From: an uncultured SAR86 cluster bacterium
GTDB lineage: Bacteria > Pseudomonadota > Gammaproteobacteria > Magnimaribacterales > AG-339-G14
Assembly: GCA_902570035.1 (NCBI GenBank)
Contig: CACFWO010000002.1
Location: forward strand, 127,054-191,053
Length of the DNA: 64,000 nucleotides
Reading direction: 5' to 3'
Positions 41,062-50,514 of the stretch are shown piece by piece. The translations under genes and the position numbers were made by a program. The stretch's first letter is position 1. The number at the start of each line of letters is the position of its first letter. The notes under the pieces were generated by a model. It saw nothing but the letters and a program-made list of their open reading frames with translations. It did no database searches and was not told the DNA's origin.

Positions 41062-43052
41062 TGTCTAAATCAAAAGTAAAGTGGGGAATCATTGCAGCCG
41101 GAAGCATAGCTAACGCCTTTGCTCATTCAATAAAATATTCAGAAAACTCTGAACTAAAAAGTGTTCTTGGAAGAAATGAAGAAAAGGTAAATGCTTTTGC
41201 AGAAAAACATCAAATACAACCTTTTACCGACCAAGAATCTTTTTTTAATTCTGAAATTGATGCTGTTTACGTAGCTACGCCACACGATACACACTTTCAT
41301 TACTCCATGGAGGCAATAAACAGATCTTTACACGTTTTATGCGAAAAGCCGCTTACGGTTAATTCAACCGAAGCCATGGTTCTTATGAATGAGGCTAAAA
41401 AGCAAAAGGTCTTTTTAATGGAAGCATTCATGTACAGGACACATCCTCAAACTCATGAGATTTTAAAATTAGTGAAAGAACACTTTCAGGATAATAAGGT
41501 TCTTATTTCCAGTTCATTTGGTTTTAATGCTCCGGTTCCAGAAGATCACAGATTAAGAAACCCTGACTTAGCAGGCGGCGCTATCTTGGATGTAGGTTGC
41601 TACCCTCTATCCATGGCCAGACTTATAGCCGGCACCATTGATAGCAAGCCTTTCCTTGACCCAATTAGCATGGAAGTATCCGGTGAATTAGATTCCACAG
41701 GTGTAGATGCAGACTCAACGGCAAAGATTACCTTTAATGACAAAATTCAGGCTGAAATTAAAACTGCCATTGTTAACGAATATGCAAATGACTTGATCAT
41801 AGAATCAGGTGATTCAAAACTGGAAGTTTCTCAACCTTGGCATTGCGGTCAATTTCAGGATGGTAAATCGTCCATTAAATTAACTTTAAATAATAAAGAA
41901 TCTGAAATTCCCATAGTTGACGAGGTTGGTTTATTTACTCGAGAAATTAACGAAGCATCTGATTGTATTCTTCAAGGAAATCTAGAATCTGAAGCGATGT
42001 CTCATAAAGACACTTTTGGGAACATGCTGTGGTTAGAAAGATGGTACGTTGAAACTGGCGTCAAGTATCCCCAAAACACTCCGCAAAGTTCGCCAATATT
42101 TAGTTATGACTACTCGGCTGTTGAAAATATAAAGAAATCAGCCTTCGAAGAGATTTCTAAAGAGGGTTCTCGAATAGTATTTGGTTGTGATAATCAAACT
42201 TCACAACTTCATGCTTCTACTATGTTTGATCATTTTTATAGAAACGGAGGCAATATTTTTGATACTGCCTACATCTATAATTTTGGAAAATCTGACAAAT
42301 ACCTCGGTGAGTGGATTAAAACTAACGACTTGTCTAAAGATGTAATGGTACTTGGCAAGGGGGCGCATACTCCTGATTGTGAACCTAAGTTTATAAAGCC
42401 ACAATTAGAAGAATCACTCGATAGACTCATGCTCGATCGCATGGATATATATTGTTTGCATAGAGATAATGCAGATATCCCTAGCGGTGAATTTATTGAT
42501 GCTCTTAATGAAGTTCGTGATGAAGGACTCATATCTTATCTTGGCGCATCAAATTGGACCTTAGAAAGATTCACTGAGGCTAATGAATTTGCGCAAAACA
42601 ACGATAAAGTAGGGTTCAAAGTTTTGAGCAACAATTTTAGTTTAGCCAACATGAACGAACCAGTTTGGCCAGGTTGTGTCCACTGCCATGAAGAATTCCT
42701 AGACTATTTAATTGAGAACGACATTTTTCTTTTTCCTTGGTCGAGTCAAGCTAGAGGTTTTTTCCTAGAAAAAGATCTTTTTCCTAAAGCTGAGCATTTT
42801 GCTAATCCCACTCTGGAAGAGGAAAAAAGAGTCTGGCACAGCAAAGCAAATCTTTTAAGAAGAGATAAATGTTTTGAACTCGCAGAAGAATTAGGTTGTC
42901 TCCCCATTGAATTAGCTCTTGCCTATGTATTGAATAAACATCCAAACATATTTCCACTGGTTGGACCAAGGTCGATATACGAGTCGGAAAGCTGCATGCA
43001 GGCTTCAAAGATAAATTTGAGCGAAGATCAGCTGGATTGGCTAATTTCCTAG
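41061..43052 (+). CDS. Gfo/Idh/MocA oxidoreductase fused to an aldo/keto reductase
   Basis: A 663-residue two-domain protein. Residues 1-335 are a Gfo/Idh/MocA dehydrogenase: GIIAAGSIANAFAH Rossmann motif (9-22), CEKPL with Lys96, and a C-terminal domain with GGAILDVGCYPL near 172-183. Residues about 365-663 are an aldo/keto reductase: Asp401, Tyr406 in DTAYIY, Lys433 in LGKGAH and His467 in YCLHRD form the AKR tetrad, followed by LGASNW and LVGPRS cofactor segments. Both catalytic sets are intact, so both halves are probably active. It overlaps the GPH gene by 1 bp and converges with the GH3 gene (12-bp overlap). Likely acts on imported sugars. Confidence 0.88.
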   Translation: MSKSKVKWGIIAAGSIANAFAHSIKYSENSELKSVLGRNEEKVNAFAEKHQIQPFTDQESFFNSEIDAVYVATPHDTHFHYSMEAINRSLHVLCEKPLTVNSTEAMVLMNEAKKQKVFLMEAFMYRTHPQTHEILKLVKEHFQDNKVLISSSFGFNAPVPEDHRLRNPDLAGGAILDVGCYPLSMARLIAGTIDSKPFLDPISMEVSGELDSTGVDADSTAKITFNDKIQAEIKTAIVNEYANDLIIESGDSKLEVSQPWHCGQFQDGKSSIKLTLNNKESEIPIVDEVGLFTREINEASDCILQGNLESEAMSHKDTFGNMLWLERWYVETGVKYPQNTPQSSPIFSYDYSAVENIKKSAFEEISKEGSRIVFGCDNQTSQLHASTMFDHFYRNGGNIFDTAYIYNFGKSDKYLGEWIKTNDLSKDVMVLGKGAHTPDCEPKFIKPQLEESLDRLMLDRMDIYCLHRDNADIPSGEFIDALNEVRDEGLISYLGASNWTLERFTEANEFAQNNDKVGFKVLSNNFSLANMNEPVWPGCVHCHEEFLDYLIENDIFLFPWSSQARGFFLEKDLFPKAEHFANPTLEEEKRVWHSKANLLRRDKCFELAEELGCLPIELALAYVLNKHPNIFPLVGPRSIYESESCMQASKINLSEDQLDWLIS

Positions 43053-45470
43053 CGTAATCGTTTCGCTAAGTTCTATTTTTTCTGAAGAAGACCCTATTTC
43101 AATCGAATAACTACCAGGTCTTATTTTCCAATCCTTATCTTTAACATCCCAATAAGAGAAGTTTCTAGCGTTAAGGTTAATTTCAATTTCTTGTTTTTTT
43201 TGTTTTTCAATCAATACTTTTTTGAATGACTGAAGACTTTTTATGGGTTCATCATTTGGGCTACTTTCATACGATACATAACACTGAGCCACTTCTTGAC
43301 CATCCATATCACCAATATTATCAATGTTGAATCTACAAACTACGTCTGCGTTAGCACTTACTGATATTTCAAGATCTCCGTAGGAAAAATCGGTATAAGA
43401 CAACCCATGCCCCAAAGGAAAGAGGGGCTTGATGTTTTTTCTTTCGTACCATCTATGTCCTACCAATAGCTTTTCTTCGTAATCCATTTGCGAATTCTCA
43501 CCCGGGTAACAGGAAAAAGCGGGAGTATCTTCAATTCTTTTTGGGAAGGTAGTAGGGAGCTTCCCAGAAGGATTAACTTCACCAAATAAAATATCCATTA
43601 AGGCATTTCCATATTCTTGGCCGCCAAACCAAGATTGAAGTATTGCTTTAGATTGATCTTCCCAAGGCATCGAAACCGGCGATCCTGAATTGATTACCAC
43701 CACAGTATTTTTATTTTCAGCCAAGACTGCGTCTACCAACTCATCTTGATTTGCTGGCAATCCTAAGTCAGCCCTATCATTTCCTTCCGTTTCCCAATCT
43801 GAATTAGTGCCAATAACTAGAATGACTGCATCAGCTTCTTGAGCGGCTTTTTTTGCTTCCTTCAAGAGATCCACTGCCTCTGGTGGCTTGCATCCGAACT
43901 GAATTGCAGGAAATCTACCTTCAAAAAAATACTCAACTTCAAAACGGTAAGTTTGATCTTTGTTGAGGTTAATTGATTGTCTTTTTGGAGCTGTCGCAAA
44001 AGAGAAGAAAGCCTCACCTGGAGAGGTTTCATTCCAATTATCAACAAGAACCTCTCCATCAATCTTTAATTTACTCAATCCTATACCAAAAATTTCAAAT
44101 TCATGATCACCTGAAATATCCGGAGTGTAGTCACAAGAAAATCTTACAATGATATGAGGTCGCTCCTCTTTATTGATAATGTTTTTAGCAAAACCTTCAA
44201 ACACCCAGTATCGATTTCCTTTCAAAATTTCTGTGGATATAAGATTAGATTCGTCAATTTCTTTATTGAAGTACTCAACTAAAAAACCGTCCTCAGAATT
44301 TGAGAAAAGCCTCTCATCTAATTTAGGTAAATATTTATTCGTATTTGCTCCTTTTGCATGAGTGATCGCAAATTTATCTTTGTACCTTTCATTTAAAGCA
44401 TCAAATGGATGAACCTGATAATGGGGTTTTAGACTTGCACTACCACCACCTATAATTTGACTGTTTTTCGCATTAGGACCAATGATTGCAACCTTAGAGA
44501 TTTGATTCCCATTCAATGGCAGGAGATTATCGTTTTTGAGTAAAACCATTCCTTCGCAAGCTACATCTCTGAGAAGTTTATTATGAGCATCTCTAACATT
44601 ACTTTTTTCAGGTTTATTCTGTGGAGAATCAAACCTTCCTGAAAATTCTCCTACTGATAGAATTCTATGTACTTTGTCGTCTATTATTTCTTCATCCACT
44701 AGACCGTCATTAACAGCTTGCAGCAACTTTTCACCCCATGCATTTCCTGGCCCTGGCATCTCAAGATCTAGGCCACCGTTAGCGTTTTCAACAGTTTCCA
44801 ATGCCGCTCCCCAGTCACTTACTACATAACCGTCAAATTTCCATTCTTCTTTTAAGATATTGATAAGAATTTCTTTATGGGAACTACAAAAAATATTATT
44901 CAGTCGGTTATATGCAGACATCACTGACTTAGCATCACCATCTTTGACGCCCATTTCGAAAGGCAGAAGATATATTTCTCGAAGTGTTCTTTCGTCTACA
45001 TTCGAACTTACAGAATGTCTCTCAAACTCAGTATCGTTTGCAATAAAGTGCTTCAAACATGCGGAGACTTTTTGGGATTGAACGCCTTTGACATAAGCAG
45101 TTGCAAGTTTTCCTACCAGGAAAGGATCTTCAGAATAATTTTCAAAATGTCTACCACCTAAAGGATGTCTATGAAGGTTAATGGTAGGACCAAGCAAGAC
45201 ATCAACATCCTTATCTCTGGCCTCTTCTCCTAAAGCGACACCTATTGTTTCAAGCAGTTCTTCATTCCAAGTTGATCCCATTAGAATAGGGCAAGGAAAA
45301 CACGCTGAAGTCTTACCTGAGGTTCCGTCTCCTCTGACCCCGTTTGGACCATCAGACATTTTGATACTGGGTATGTCTAGCCTCTCAATTTTATTGGTGT
45401 ACCAATTATTGAAACCTGACAGCAAAAGAATTTTTTCTTTTAGGTTAAGTTCTTTAACTAAATCTTGCAT
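43041..45470 (-). CDS. Cytoplasmic family 3 glycoside hydrolase with PA14 insertion
   Basis: An 809-residue GH3 beta-glycosidase. The N-terminal barrel has the KH-x-IANDTE/R segment near residues 140-151 and the nucleophile Asp219 in VVSDWGA. A PA14 domain (about 393-530) is inserted in the second, alpha/beta-sandwich domain, as in some beta-glucosidases. A fibronectin-III-like domain ends the protein. There is no signal peptide, so it acts inside the cell on imported glycosides. It follows yggX with a 3-bp gap on the same strand. Exact substrate unknown. Confidence 0.9.
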   Translation of the reverse strand: MQDLVKELNLKEKILLLSGFNNWYTNKIERLDIPSIKMSDGPNGVRGDGTSGKTSACFPCPILMGSTWNEELLETIGVALGEEARDKDVDVLLGPTINLHRHPLGGRHFENYSEDPFLVGKLATAYVKGVQSQKVSACLKHFIANDTEFERHSVSSNVDERTLREIYLLPFEMGVKDGDAKSVMSAYNRLNNIFCSSHKEILINILKEEWKFDGYVVSDWGAALETVENANGGLDLEMPGPGNAWGEKLLQAVNDGLVDEEIIDDKVHRILSVGEFSGRFDSPQNKPEKSNVRDAHNKLLRDVACEGMVLLKNDNLLPLNGNQISKVAIIGPNAKNSQIIGGGSASLKPHYQVHPFDALNERYKDKFAITHAKGANTNKYLPKLDERLFSNSEDGFLVEYFNKEIDESNLISTEILKGNRYWVFEGFAKNIINKEERPHIIVRFSCDYTPDISGDHEFEIFGIGLSKLKIDGEVLVDNWNETSPGEAFFSFATAPKRQSINLNKDQTYRFEVEYFFEGRFPAIQFGCKPPEAVDLLKEAKKAAQEADAVILVIGTNSDWETEGNDRADLGLPANQDELVDAVLAENKNTVVVINSGSPVSMPWEDQSKAILQSWFGGQEYGNALMDILFGEVNPSGKLPTTFPKRIEDTPAFSCYPGENSQMDYEEKLLVGHRWYERKNIKPLFPLGHGLSYTDFSYGDLEISVSANADVVCRFNIDNIGDMDGQEVAQCYVSYESSPNDEPIKSLQSFKKVLIEKQKKQEIEINLNARNFSYWDVKDKDWKIRPGSYSIEIGSSSEKIELSETITLGN

Positions 45471-45473
45471 GAG

Positions 45474-45740
45474 TTACTCAACTGGTTTAAAGCCAACCGG
45501 TCTATCAACGTCACCATTATTGAGAAATTTATCAAGTTGATCATTTAAATAATCTCTCGTTTCTTTTTCGGCAAGATTTAATTGCTTTTCATTTATGAGC
45601 ATTGTTTGGAGCTGTAACCACTCCATCCAAGCTTTTTTTGAAACGTTATTAAATATTTCTTCACCCCTAGGACCAGGGTAGGGAGGCCTATCTAATGCGG
45701 GAAGCTCTTCTTGATATTTTTTACAGTAAACCTTTGTCAT
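45474..45740 (-). CDS. yggX: YggX family Fe(2+)-trafficking protein
   Basis: An 88-residue protein. The KVYCKKYQEELPALDRPPYPG start, SKKAWMEWLQLQTMLINEK core and a short C-terminus match YggX, which protects iron-sulfur enzymes and moves Fe(II). The single Cys near residue 6 is the conserved one. It overlaps the end of mutY by 20 bp, the usual mutY-yggX pairing. The last few residues (RPVGFKPVE) resemble other YggX tails. Confidence 0.92.
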   Translation of the reverse strand: MTKVYCKKYQEELPALDRPPYPGPRGEEIFNNVSKKAWMEWLQLQTMLINEKQLNLAEKETRDYLNDQLDKFLNNGDVDRPVGFKPVE

Positions 45741-46722
45741 TTTGATTCAAAATTTTTTTAACGATGTCCAATACTGGCTTAGGTGCACCCAATTTAGCAA
45801 TTTTATTTTTTTCTATCCAAATAGTTTTTTTATCATCGGTTTCCATGTCATCAGGAATATTAATTATTCTAGGTGATATGTGGAAGTCCTTATGAGATAA
45901 GGAATGTTTGAAGCTAGGTAGTTCATTTATATTTTGCTTTGTCTGAAACAATTCTCGCTTGGGAAATACCCATAGGTTTGGCCAAATACCTTCATCAGGA
46001 TTTTTACAAAGCATGACTTTGTTATTTTTCTGATAAATAAACCAATGAAAACTTTCTTGAGTTTTAGTGACTGTATTCTTTTTAGTTTTGATGAAATCTT
46101 GTTTTTTAAAACTCAGGCAGGTTTTTTGAATAGGGCATAGATCACATTTTGGTTTTTCTTTCACGCAAATGAGAGAACCCAAATCCATCATTCCTTGTCC
46201 AAAACTTTGATAATTTGCTTTTGGAGAATTCTGATATAAAAAAGGTTTGATGGATTTTTTTAACTCGCGTGGATTGTTTTCTACATTAAGATATCTTGAA
46301 ACCACTCTTTTGACATTTCCATCCAGGATAGTTCCTTTCTTGTTAAAAGCTAATGCAAGTATTGCTCCAGCTGTTGACTCTCCAATCCCAGGAAGAGCTA
46401 CTAAATCTTCATAATTATCAGGAAATACTTGATGATATTTATCTGTGATTATTTTTGCAGTTTCATGAAGATTTCTCGCTCTTCGATAAAAGCCCAATCC
46501 AGCCCAATTATTTAGAACTTCATCTAAATTGGCTTTTGACAAAGTTAAAACATCTGGAAATGATTTCATAAAATTTTCGTAGAAAGGAATAACCGTGGAA
46601 ACTTGAGTTTGTTGAAGCATGATCTCAGAAACCCAGACTTTATAAGGATCATTCGTTTGCCATGGTAAATTATTCCTACCATGTAGTGCTTGCCACTCGA
46701 TGATTCTTTTTGAAAATTTCAT
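45721..46722 (-). CDS. mutY: A/G-specific adenine glycosylase MutY
   Basis: Removes adenine mispaired with 8-oxoguanine. The 333-residue protein has the MutY catalytic Glu33 in SEIMLQQTQ, the helix-hairpin-helix LPGIGESTAGAIL followed by the catalytic Asp in ILDGNVKRV, and the [4Fe-4S] cysteines C-x6-C-x2-C-x5-C in the CVKEKPKCDLCPIQKTC segment. A C-terminal NUDIX-like domain (about 225-325) reads 8-oxoG. It is slightly shorter than E. coli MutY (350). It is upstream of yggX and the GH3 gene. Confidence 0.95.
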   Translation of the reverse strand: MKFSKRIIEWQALHGRNNLPWQTNDPYKVWVSEIMLQQTQVSTVIPFYENFMKSFPDVLTLSKANLDEVLNNWAGLGFYRRARNLHETAKIITDKYHQVFPDNYEDLVALPGIGESTAGAILALAFNKKGTILDGNVKRVVSRYLNVENNPRELKKSIKPFLYQNSPKANYQSFGQGMMDLGSLICVKEKPKCDLCPIQKTCLSFKKQDFIKTKKNTVTKTQESFHWFIYQKNNKVMLCKNPDEGIWPNLWVFPKRELFQTKQNINELPSFKHSLSHKDFHISPRIINIPDDMETDDKKTIWIEKNKIAKLGAPKPVLDIVKKILNQNDKGLL

Positions 46723-46771
46723 AATTAAGATATTCTACCTCTATTGATAATATATAATCTGCTTTCGTTTT

Positions 46772-47359
46772 ATGAGATCAATAGACTTAGAAAGAAATAC
46801 TAAAGAGACGCAAATAAAGCTTTCTCTTAATTTAGATGGTAGTGGCTCTGCAGATTTATCCGTGGAATTACCTTTTTTTGCTCATATGCTAGATCAACTC
46901 GTCAGACACGGTGACTTTGATTTACAGCTAAATGCTATAGGTGATCTTGAGATCGACGCACATCACACTGTTGAGGATATTGGAATAATTCTAGGCGAAG
47001 CCTTTAACTCTGCTTTAGGCGATAAAAAAGGCATCAAAAGGTTTGGTTCTGCTTACGCACCACTAGATGAATCTTTATCAAGAGTTGTTGTTGATTTCTC
47101 TGGGAGACCAGGATTATTTTGGGATGTTGAATTTAAAAGAGAATTCATCAATGATTTTGATTTGCAATTGTTGGAAGAATTTTTTCATGGGTTTACAAAC
47201 AAAGCCCTAGCAACCATTCACGTTGATAATCTAAAAGGGGCAAATGCTCATCACCAAGCAGAAACAATATTTAAAGCTTTCGCTTTAGCTTTAAAACAGG
47301 CGTGCTCCATGGACGATGCTAAAAAAGATAGGCTTCCATCCACAAAAGAACTTCTTTGA
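46772..47359 (+). CDS. hisB: Imidazoleglycerol-phosphate dehydratase
   Basis: Sixth step of histidine synthesis: dehydrates imidazoleglycerol phosphate. The 195-residue protein is the single-domain form, without the histidinol phosphatase half found in E. coli HisB. The paired manganese-binding motifs HHTVED (residues about 70-75) and HHQAE (about 154-158) are present, as is the signature [12 protein letters not shown]. It heads a hisB-hisH-hisA-hisF run on the plus strand. Confidence 0.95.
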   Translation: MRSIDLERNTKETQIKLSLNLDGSGSADLSVELPFFAHMLDQLVRHGDFDLQLNAIGDLEIDAHHTVEDIGIILGEAFNSALGDKKGIKRFGSAYAPLDESLSRVVVDFSGRPGLFWDVEFKREFINDFDLQLLEEFFHGFTNKALATIHVDNLKGANAHHQAETIFKAFALALKQACSMDDAKKDRLPSTKELL

Positions 47360-47361
47360 GC

Positions 47362-47970
47362 ATGAAAGTTGGAATAATAGATTACGGAGCAAGTAATTTA
47401 TACTCCATAGATAGAAGTCTTAGATATCTGGGAGCAAATACCCTCATAATTGACGAGTCCAGTAAGCTCAAGGAAGTGGATAAACTAATCTTTCCTGGTC
47501 AAGGTTCTCTGGGTTCTGCAATGTCTCATTTAAAGAAAATCGATCTGTTTGAAGATGTAAGAATACAGTTGAAAGAAAAACCTTTTTTGGGCATTTGTTT
47601 AGGACTCCAAGTTCTTTTTTCAAAAAGCGAGGAGGGAGATACTCAGGGATATGGATTTTATAAAAATGAAATATCAATGTTTCCCCCTGACTTACCTATA
47701 AAGGTTCCTCACATGGGTTGGAACAAGGTCTTTATAAAACAAGATCATGACTTATTTAAAAACATTGAAAATGACACAAGATTTTATTTTGTGCATTCAT
47801 ATTTATTAAAAGACTTCGATGAGGAAAAATCTTTTTCTACCACTCATCATGGTATTGAGTTTATTTCATCCATTGGAGATGAAAATATTTTCGCCACCCA
47901 ATTCCATCCTGAGAAGAGTGGAGAGGCGGGATTAAAATTTTTTGATAATTTTCTTAAATGGAACCCTTAA
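47362..47970 (+). CDS. hisH: Imidazole glycerol phosphate synthase, glutaminase subunit
   Basis: A 202-residue class I glutamine amidotransferase. The catalytic Cys is in LGICLGLQ (near residue 80), and the His-Glu pair in TQFHPEKSG. It feeds ammonia to HisF. I start at ATG 47362, 2 bp after the hisB stop, rather than at a TTG that overlaps it. The stop and the hisA start share one base (TAATG). Confidence 0.95.
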   Translation: MKVGIIDYGASNLYSIDRSLRYLGANTLIIDESSKLKEVDKLIFPGQGSLGSAMSHLKKIDLFEDVRIQLKEKPFLGICLGLQVLFSKSEEGDTQGYGFYKNEISMFPPDLPIKVPHMGWNKVFIKQDHDLFKNIENDTRFYFVHSYLLKDFDEEKSFSTTHHGIEFISSIGDENIFATQFHPEKSGEAGLKFFDNFLKWNP

Positions 47971-48689
47971 TGAAAATTATTCCAGCTATTGATATCCAAG
48001 ATGGGAAGTGTGTAAGGCTTACAAAAGGCGATCTAAATTCTACTGTTAAGTATTTTGATGATCCTGTCCAAGCTGCCGAACATTGGTATTCATATGGAAT
48101 AGACAGAATTCATATAGTTGATTTAGATGGGGCAAAAAAAGGCCAGTCTTTAATATTGAACATCATTGATGATATTAAAAAGAAATTACCAAAAGTTTCC
48201 CTTCAAGTAGGAGGAGGTTTCAGAAATAAAGAAACAATTGAGCGTGCAATAAATTCTGGCATCGATCAAATTATTTTAGGTAGTCTTGCTGTCAAAGATC
48301 CTATTTTATTTCACGACATTGCTTCCTCTTATCCAGATAAAATTATTTTTGGGCTGGATACAAAGGATGACTATGTTAAGTCAGAGGCTTGGACAGAAGA
48401 TTCAGGAGTTTATTGGATAGATTTGGTTAAAAAGTTCAATGATCTGCCCATAAACTCTATAATTTTTACAGACATAGATAGAGATGGAATGCTCAATGGA
48501 CCTAATTTGGAAAAAATAACTGAATTAACAAGCAATACCTCATTGCCCATTATCGCATCCGGCGGAGTATCTTCTCTGGAAGATTTAATTCGATTAAAAC
48601 AAATTAAAGGCGTATCAGGAGTTATTTCTGGCAAAGCGTTATACGAAAATACCTTTTCTTTAGATGAGGCATTAAATTTAATTTCTTAA
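47970..48689 (+). CDS. hisA: ProFAR isomerase
   Basis: Fourth enzyme of histidine synthesis, isomerising ProFAR to PRFAR. The 239-residue (beta-alpha)8 barrel begins [20 protein letters not shown] with catalytic Asp8, has [14 protein letters not shown] at its middle phosphate site and [14 protein letters not shown] near residue 169 with the second catalytic Asp. I choose ATG 47970, which overlaps the hisH stop, over an in-frame ATG 12 bp upstream. hisF follows after 1 bp. Confidence 0.95.
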   Translation: MKIIPAIDIQDGKCVRLTKGDLNSTVKYFDDPVQAAEHWYSYGIDRIHIVDLDGAKKGQSLILNIIDDIKKKLPKVSLQVGGGFRNKETIERAINSGIDQIILGSLAVKDPILFHDIASSYPDKIIFGLDTKDDYVKSEAWTEDSGVYWIDLVKKFNDLPINSIIFTDIDRDGMLNGPNLEKITELTSNTSLPIIASGGVSSLEDLIRLKQIKGVSGVISGKALYENTFSLDEALNLIS

Positions 48690-48690
48690 T

Positions 48691-49449
48691 ATGACAGTAG
48701 CTGTAAGAATCATCCCTTGTCTCGATATCAGAGCAGGACGAGTTGTTAAAGGGGTTAACTTTGAAAATATTATCGATGCAGGAGATCCTGTAGAAACTGC
48801 AGAAAGATACAATGCAGAAGGAGCAGATGAGTTATGTTTTTTAGATATAGATGCTTCTTATGAAAACCGATCAGCTACTCTTTCTACAGTCGAAGCTGTA
48901 GCTTCGCAGGTATTTATTCCTTTAACTGTTGGTGGAGGAGTTAGCAAATTACAAGATATAGAGAGATTACTTGAAAAAGGAGCAGATAAAGTATCGATAA
49001 ACACCTCAGCTATCCTTGATCCGTCTTTGGTTGGGAATGCAGCAAAGAAATTTGGTTCTCAGTGTATCGTTGTTGCTGTGGATTCAAAGAGAGAAGGAGA
49101 AAAATCTTATGTTTACACTCACGGAGGAAAAAATAAGACCGCTTTTGAGACATCAGCTTGGATAAAAATTGTTGAAGGTGAGGGCGCAGGAGAAATTCTT
49201 CTAACTTCCATGGATAGAGATGGCACTAAAATAGGATTTGATAATGAACTTACTTCCTCAATTGCAAAAGATTTGAGTATCCCGCTTATTACTTCTGGAG
49301 GAGCCGGAAGTATTGATCATATGATAGAAGGGATAACCGATGGAAAAGCAGATGCTGTCCTTGCAGCCAGTATTTTTCACCAAAAGGAAATTACCATTGC
49401 AGAGGTCAAAGATGGCCTAGCTTCCAAGGGTATCGAAGTAAGGTTATAA
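48691..49449 (+). CDS. hisF: Imidazole glycerol phosphate synthase, cyclase subunit
   Basis: A 252-residue barrel that converts PRFAR plus ammonia to imidazole glycerol phosphate and AICAR. The catalytic Asp in [13 protein letters not shown] (near residue 11) and [10 protein letters not shown] (near 176) are conserved. The [14 protein letters not shown] and [10 protein letters not shown] phosphate-binding loops are present. It ends the his run and converges with gpmA, overlapping by 6 bp. The his genes upstream (hisG, D, C) and downstream (hisI/E) are not in the window. Confidence 0.96.
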   Translation: MTVAVRIIPCLDIRAGRVVKGVNFENIIDAGDPVETAERYNAEGADELCFLDIDASYENRSATLSTVEAVASQVFIPLTVGGGVSKLQDIERLLEKGADKVSINTSAILDPSLVGNAAKKFGSQCIVVAVDSKREGEKSYVYTHGGKNKTAFETSAWIKIVEGEGAGEILLTSMDRDGTKIGFDNELTSSIAKDLSIPLITSGGAGSIDHMIEGITDGKADAVLAASIFHQKEITIAEVKDGLASKGIEVRL

Positions 49450-50070
49450 AATATCTTTTGAAATTACTTGAAGATCCTCATCCAGCTTATAGACAATTGG
49501 CTGTCCAGTAGCGATCTCAAGCTTTACTATTTTATCCTCAGATATTTTCTCTAGATACATAATTAAAGCTCTAAGAGAATTACCATGAGCTGAAATTAAA
49601 ATATTTTTCTGATTTCTTAATTCTGGATAAATAATATTTTCAAAGTATGGCAAAACTCTTTCAGCTGTATTTTTGAGACTCTCTCCTCCTGGAGGAGGAG
49701 TGTCATAAGATCTTCTCCAAATATGAACCTGTTCATCTCCCCACTTTTTTCTTGCATCGTCTTTATTTAATCCAGATAAATCTCCATAGTCTCTTTCGTT
49801 AAGGGCTTTATTTTCAGACGTGGGAATATCTTCTCCAAGCTCTTGCATGATGAGATTACCTGTCCTTTGAGCTCTTTTTAGTTTCGAAGTGAAATGTAAG
49901 TCAAAATTAATGTTAGTTTGTTTTATTTTTTTACCTGCATTAATAGCCTCTTCAATTCCTTTTTCAGTCAAATCTGGATCTTTCCAACCTGTGAATAAGT
50001 TTTCTTTATTCCACTGACTTTGTCCGTGCCTAACAAGAACTAAGGTTGAAATTTTTTTTGAGTGAGACAT
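49444..50070 (-). CDS. gpmA: 2,3-bisphosphoglycerate-dependent phosphoglycerate mutase
   Basis: Interconverts 3- and 2-phosphoglycerate in glycolysis and gluconeogenesis. The 208-residue protein has the phosphohistidine motif VRHGQSQWN (His15) and the [11 protein letters not shown] stretch. A second catalytic His lies in the [10 protein letters not shown] motif, and [14 protein letters not shown] is conserved. Slightly shorter than the E. coli enzyme (250), as in the shorter dPGM group. It is alone on the minus strand. Confidence 0.92.
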   Translation of the reverse strand: MSHSKKISTLVLVRHGQSQWNKENLFTGWKDPDLTEKGIEEAINAGKKIKQTNINFDLHFTSKLKRAQRTGNLIMQELGEDIPTSENKALNERDYGDLSGLNKDDARKKWGDEQVHIWRRSYDTPPPGGESLKNTAERVLPYFENIIYPELRNQKNILISAHGNSLRALIMYLEKISEDKIVKLEIATGQPIVYKLDEDLQVISKDIL

Positions 50071-50106
50071 AGTTTCTTCTAAGCTTAGGGTTTAATATAC
50101 GCTCCC

Positions 50107-50514
50107 ATGGAATACTTCATTCAATTCGTAATTGAAAATTGGTACATCGAGGTACCTCTTATTATATCTATAGCAGCTTTAATATTGTTTGAAAAATCAA
50201 AAAGAGCTTCGAAAATCGAACCGCAAGCAGCAACCATTATGATAAATAAACAAAAAGCTAGAGTTTTAGATGTCAGAAGTGCCATTGAATTTAGCAAAGG
50301 AACAATTCCCAATGCAGTTAACGTTAACAAAGATAACGCTTCTTGCATCAGTGCTTTAAAAGGAGATTTAGATAACCCGGTAATATTTGTTTGTAATCAA
50401 GGCACTGATTCTTCAAAAATTGCATCCAGCCTTAAAAAAGATTTGAAAGAGGTTTATGTGATTAGCGGAGGTATTAACGCATGGAAAAGCGAGGGCTTTC
50501 CTATTGTGAATTAG
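50107..50514 (+). CDS. Membrane-anchored rhodanese domain protein (YibN-like)
   Basis: A 135-residue protein: an N-terminal membrane helix (about residues 10-28) followed by a single rhodanese domain. The active-site loop is VCNQGTD (near residue 97-103), with the catalytic cysteine present. RVLDVRSAIEFSKGTIPNAVNV is the CH2A-type entry motif and YVISGGINAWKSEGFPI the typical ending. Likely a sulfurtransferase of YibN type. Its stop codon abuts the ntrC-like stop on the other strand. Confidence 0.87.
   Translation: MEYFIQFVIENWYIEVPLIISIAALILFEKSKRASKIEPQAATIMINKQKARVLDVRSAIEFSKGTIPNAVNVNKDNASCISALKGDLDNPVIFVCNQGTDSSKIASSLKKDLKEVYVISGGINAWKSEGFPIVN

Noticed and set aside
45181-45540. Plus-strand 119-residue frame antisense to the GH3 gene and yggX
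   Set aside because: Both minus-strand genes have clear motifs; the antisense frame has low-complexity serine and leucine content and no recognisable domain.
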